Assembly (NCBI GenBank): GCA_020050955.1
Contig: JAGVJT010000031.1
Coordinates: 1 to 6,324, forward strand
Reading direction: 5' to 3'
DNA: 6,324 nt
Origin: Legionellales bacterium
Lineage (GTDB): Bacteria; Pseudomonadota; Gammaproteobacteria; Legionellales; Legionellaceae
In this document: positions 5,966 through 6,324 of the stretch, piece after piece
Numbering within the stretch: position 1 is the first letter of the stretch
Layout: every line of letters begins with the position of its first letter
The notes under the pieces: model-generated
The model's database searches: none
Told to the model about the DNA's origin: nothing
What the model saw: only the letters and a program-made list of their open reading frames with translations
Translations under genes and position numbers: made by a program

Positions 5966-6324
5966 TTACGAAACAACCGTCACAACATGAGACAAAACAT
6001 TATGCATAAAGTCTTGAAAAAGCCTATGAAACTCACGTGGACCAGGATTAGCTTCAGGATGACCTTGAAATGAAAACGCAGGCGCGTGTTTATGCTTTAA
6101 GCCAGCAATGGTGCCATCGAATAAAGAGACATGAGTTATTTCAAGATATTCAGGCAACCCATCCTCAGCAACCACAAACCCATGGTTTTGACTGCTAATG
6201 AACACTTTTCCCGTATGACGGCATAAAATTGGATGATTTGCTCCATGGTGACCAAACTTCATTTTTGTAATGCGCGCATTTGAGGCCAACGCTAAGATTT
6301 GATGGCCTAAACAAATGCCAAACA
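5966..6324 (-). CDS. carA: Carbamoyl-phosphate synthase small subunit, C-terminal part (5' end outside window)
   Basis: CarA is the glutaminase that hydrolyses glutamine and feeds ammonia into CarB. The last 118 residues are present, in the class I glutamine amidotransferase domain. The fragment opens with [14 protein letters not shown], containing the nucleophile elbow with the catalytic Cys (codon 6311-6313). It continues through [12 protein letters not shown], the QNHGF segment and [10 protein letters not shown], and holds the rest of the triad in [11 protein letters not shown] (His at 6059-6061, then Glu two residues on). The triad is complete, so this half should be active. The sequence follows E. 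coli CarA closely with only short length differences. It ends at TAA 5966-5968, upstream of carB in the usual carAB order. The promoter and any arginine- or pyrimidine-responsive control lie beyond the window edge. A TTG at 6289 is not the start, since the Cys motif lies upstream of it. Confidence 0.96.
   Translation of the reverse strand, partial: FGICLGHQILALASNARITKMKFGHHGANHPILCRHTGKVFISSQNHGFVVAEDGLPEYLEITHVSLFDGTIAGLKHKHAPAFSFQGHPEANPGPREFHRLFQDFMHNVLSHVVTVVS

Overview
The window looks like a piece of a low-GC gammaproteobacterial chromosome. The carbamoyl-phosphate synthase (CPSase) subunits align almost without gaps to E. coli CarA and CarB over their conserved cores. AT-rich codon use and GC-rich palindromic elements of the kind seen in Coxiella/Legionella-type genomes suggest that order, but this placement is an inference of low confidence.

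Layout, left to right. (1) The 3' end of a beta-class carbonic anhydrase gene on the + strand (to 334). (2) A 141-bp convergent intergenic region (335-475) with a GC-rich REP-like palindrome (367-413) and a second small palindrome. (3) An unrecognised gene on the - strand, probably 476-1060 (194 aa), with a TATAAT promoter and a 10-bp inverted repeat just upstream. (4) A divergent control region, about 1061-1206. (5) A spermidine-synthase-like SAM-binding protein on the + strand (1207-1935). (6) A - strand carA-carB operon: a very long carB reading frame (5927 down to 1932, 1331 aa) preceded, 38 nt upstream in transcription, by the 3' end of carA (6324-5966). The spermidine-synthase-like gene and carB are convergent, and their stop codons overlap in the tetranucleotide TTAA (1932-1935).

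The main result is that carB does not stop where CarB normally ends. The reading frame runs without a stop or frameshift through a complete ornithine carbamoyltransferase (OTC, ArgF) domain. The predicted polypeptide would make carbamoyl phosphate, with CarA supplying ammonia from glutamine, and pass it to ornithine to give citrulline. This is an arginine-pathway parallel to the eukaryotic CAD fusion of CPSase with aspartate carbamoyltransferase. Two further oddities coincide with the fusion. The CarB allosteric (MGS-like) domain has lost about 35-40 residues that carry most of its effector pocket. The OTC Ser-Thr-Arg-Thr-Arg carbamoyl-phosphate loop reads Ser-Phe-His-Thr-Arg, while the other OTC motifs are intact. 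Whether the OTC half is catalytic, channelled or altered in function cannot be settled from sequence alone.
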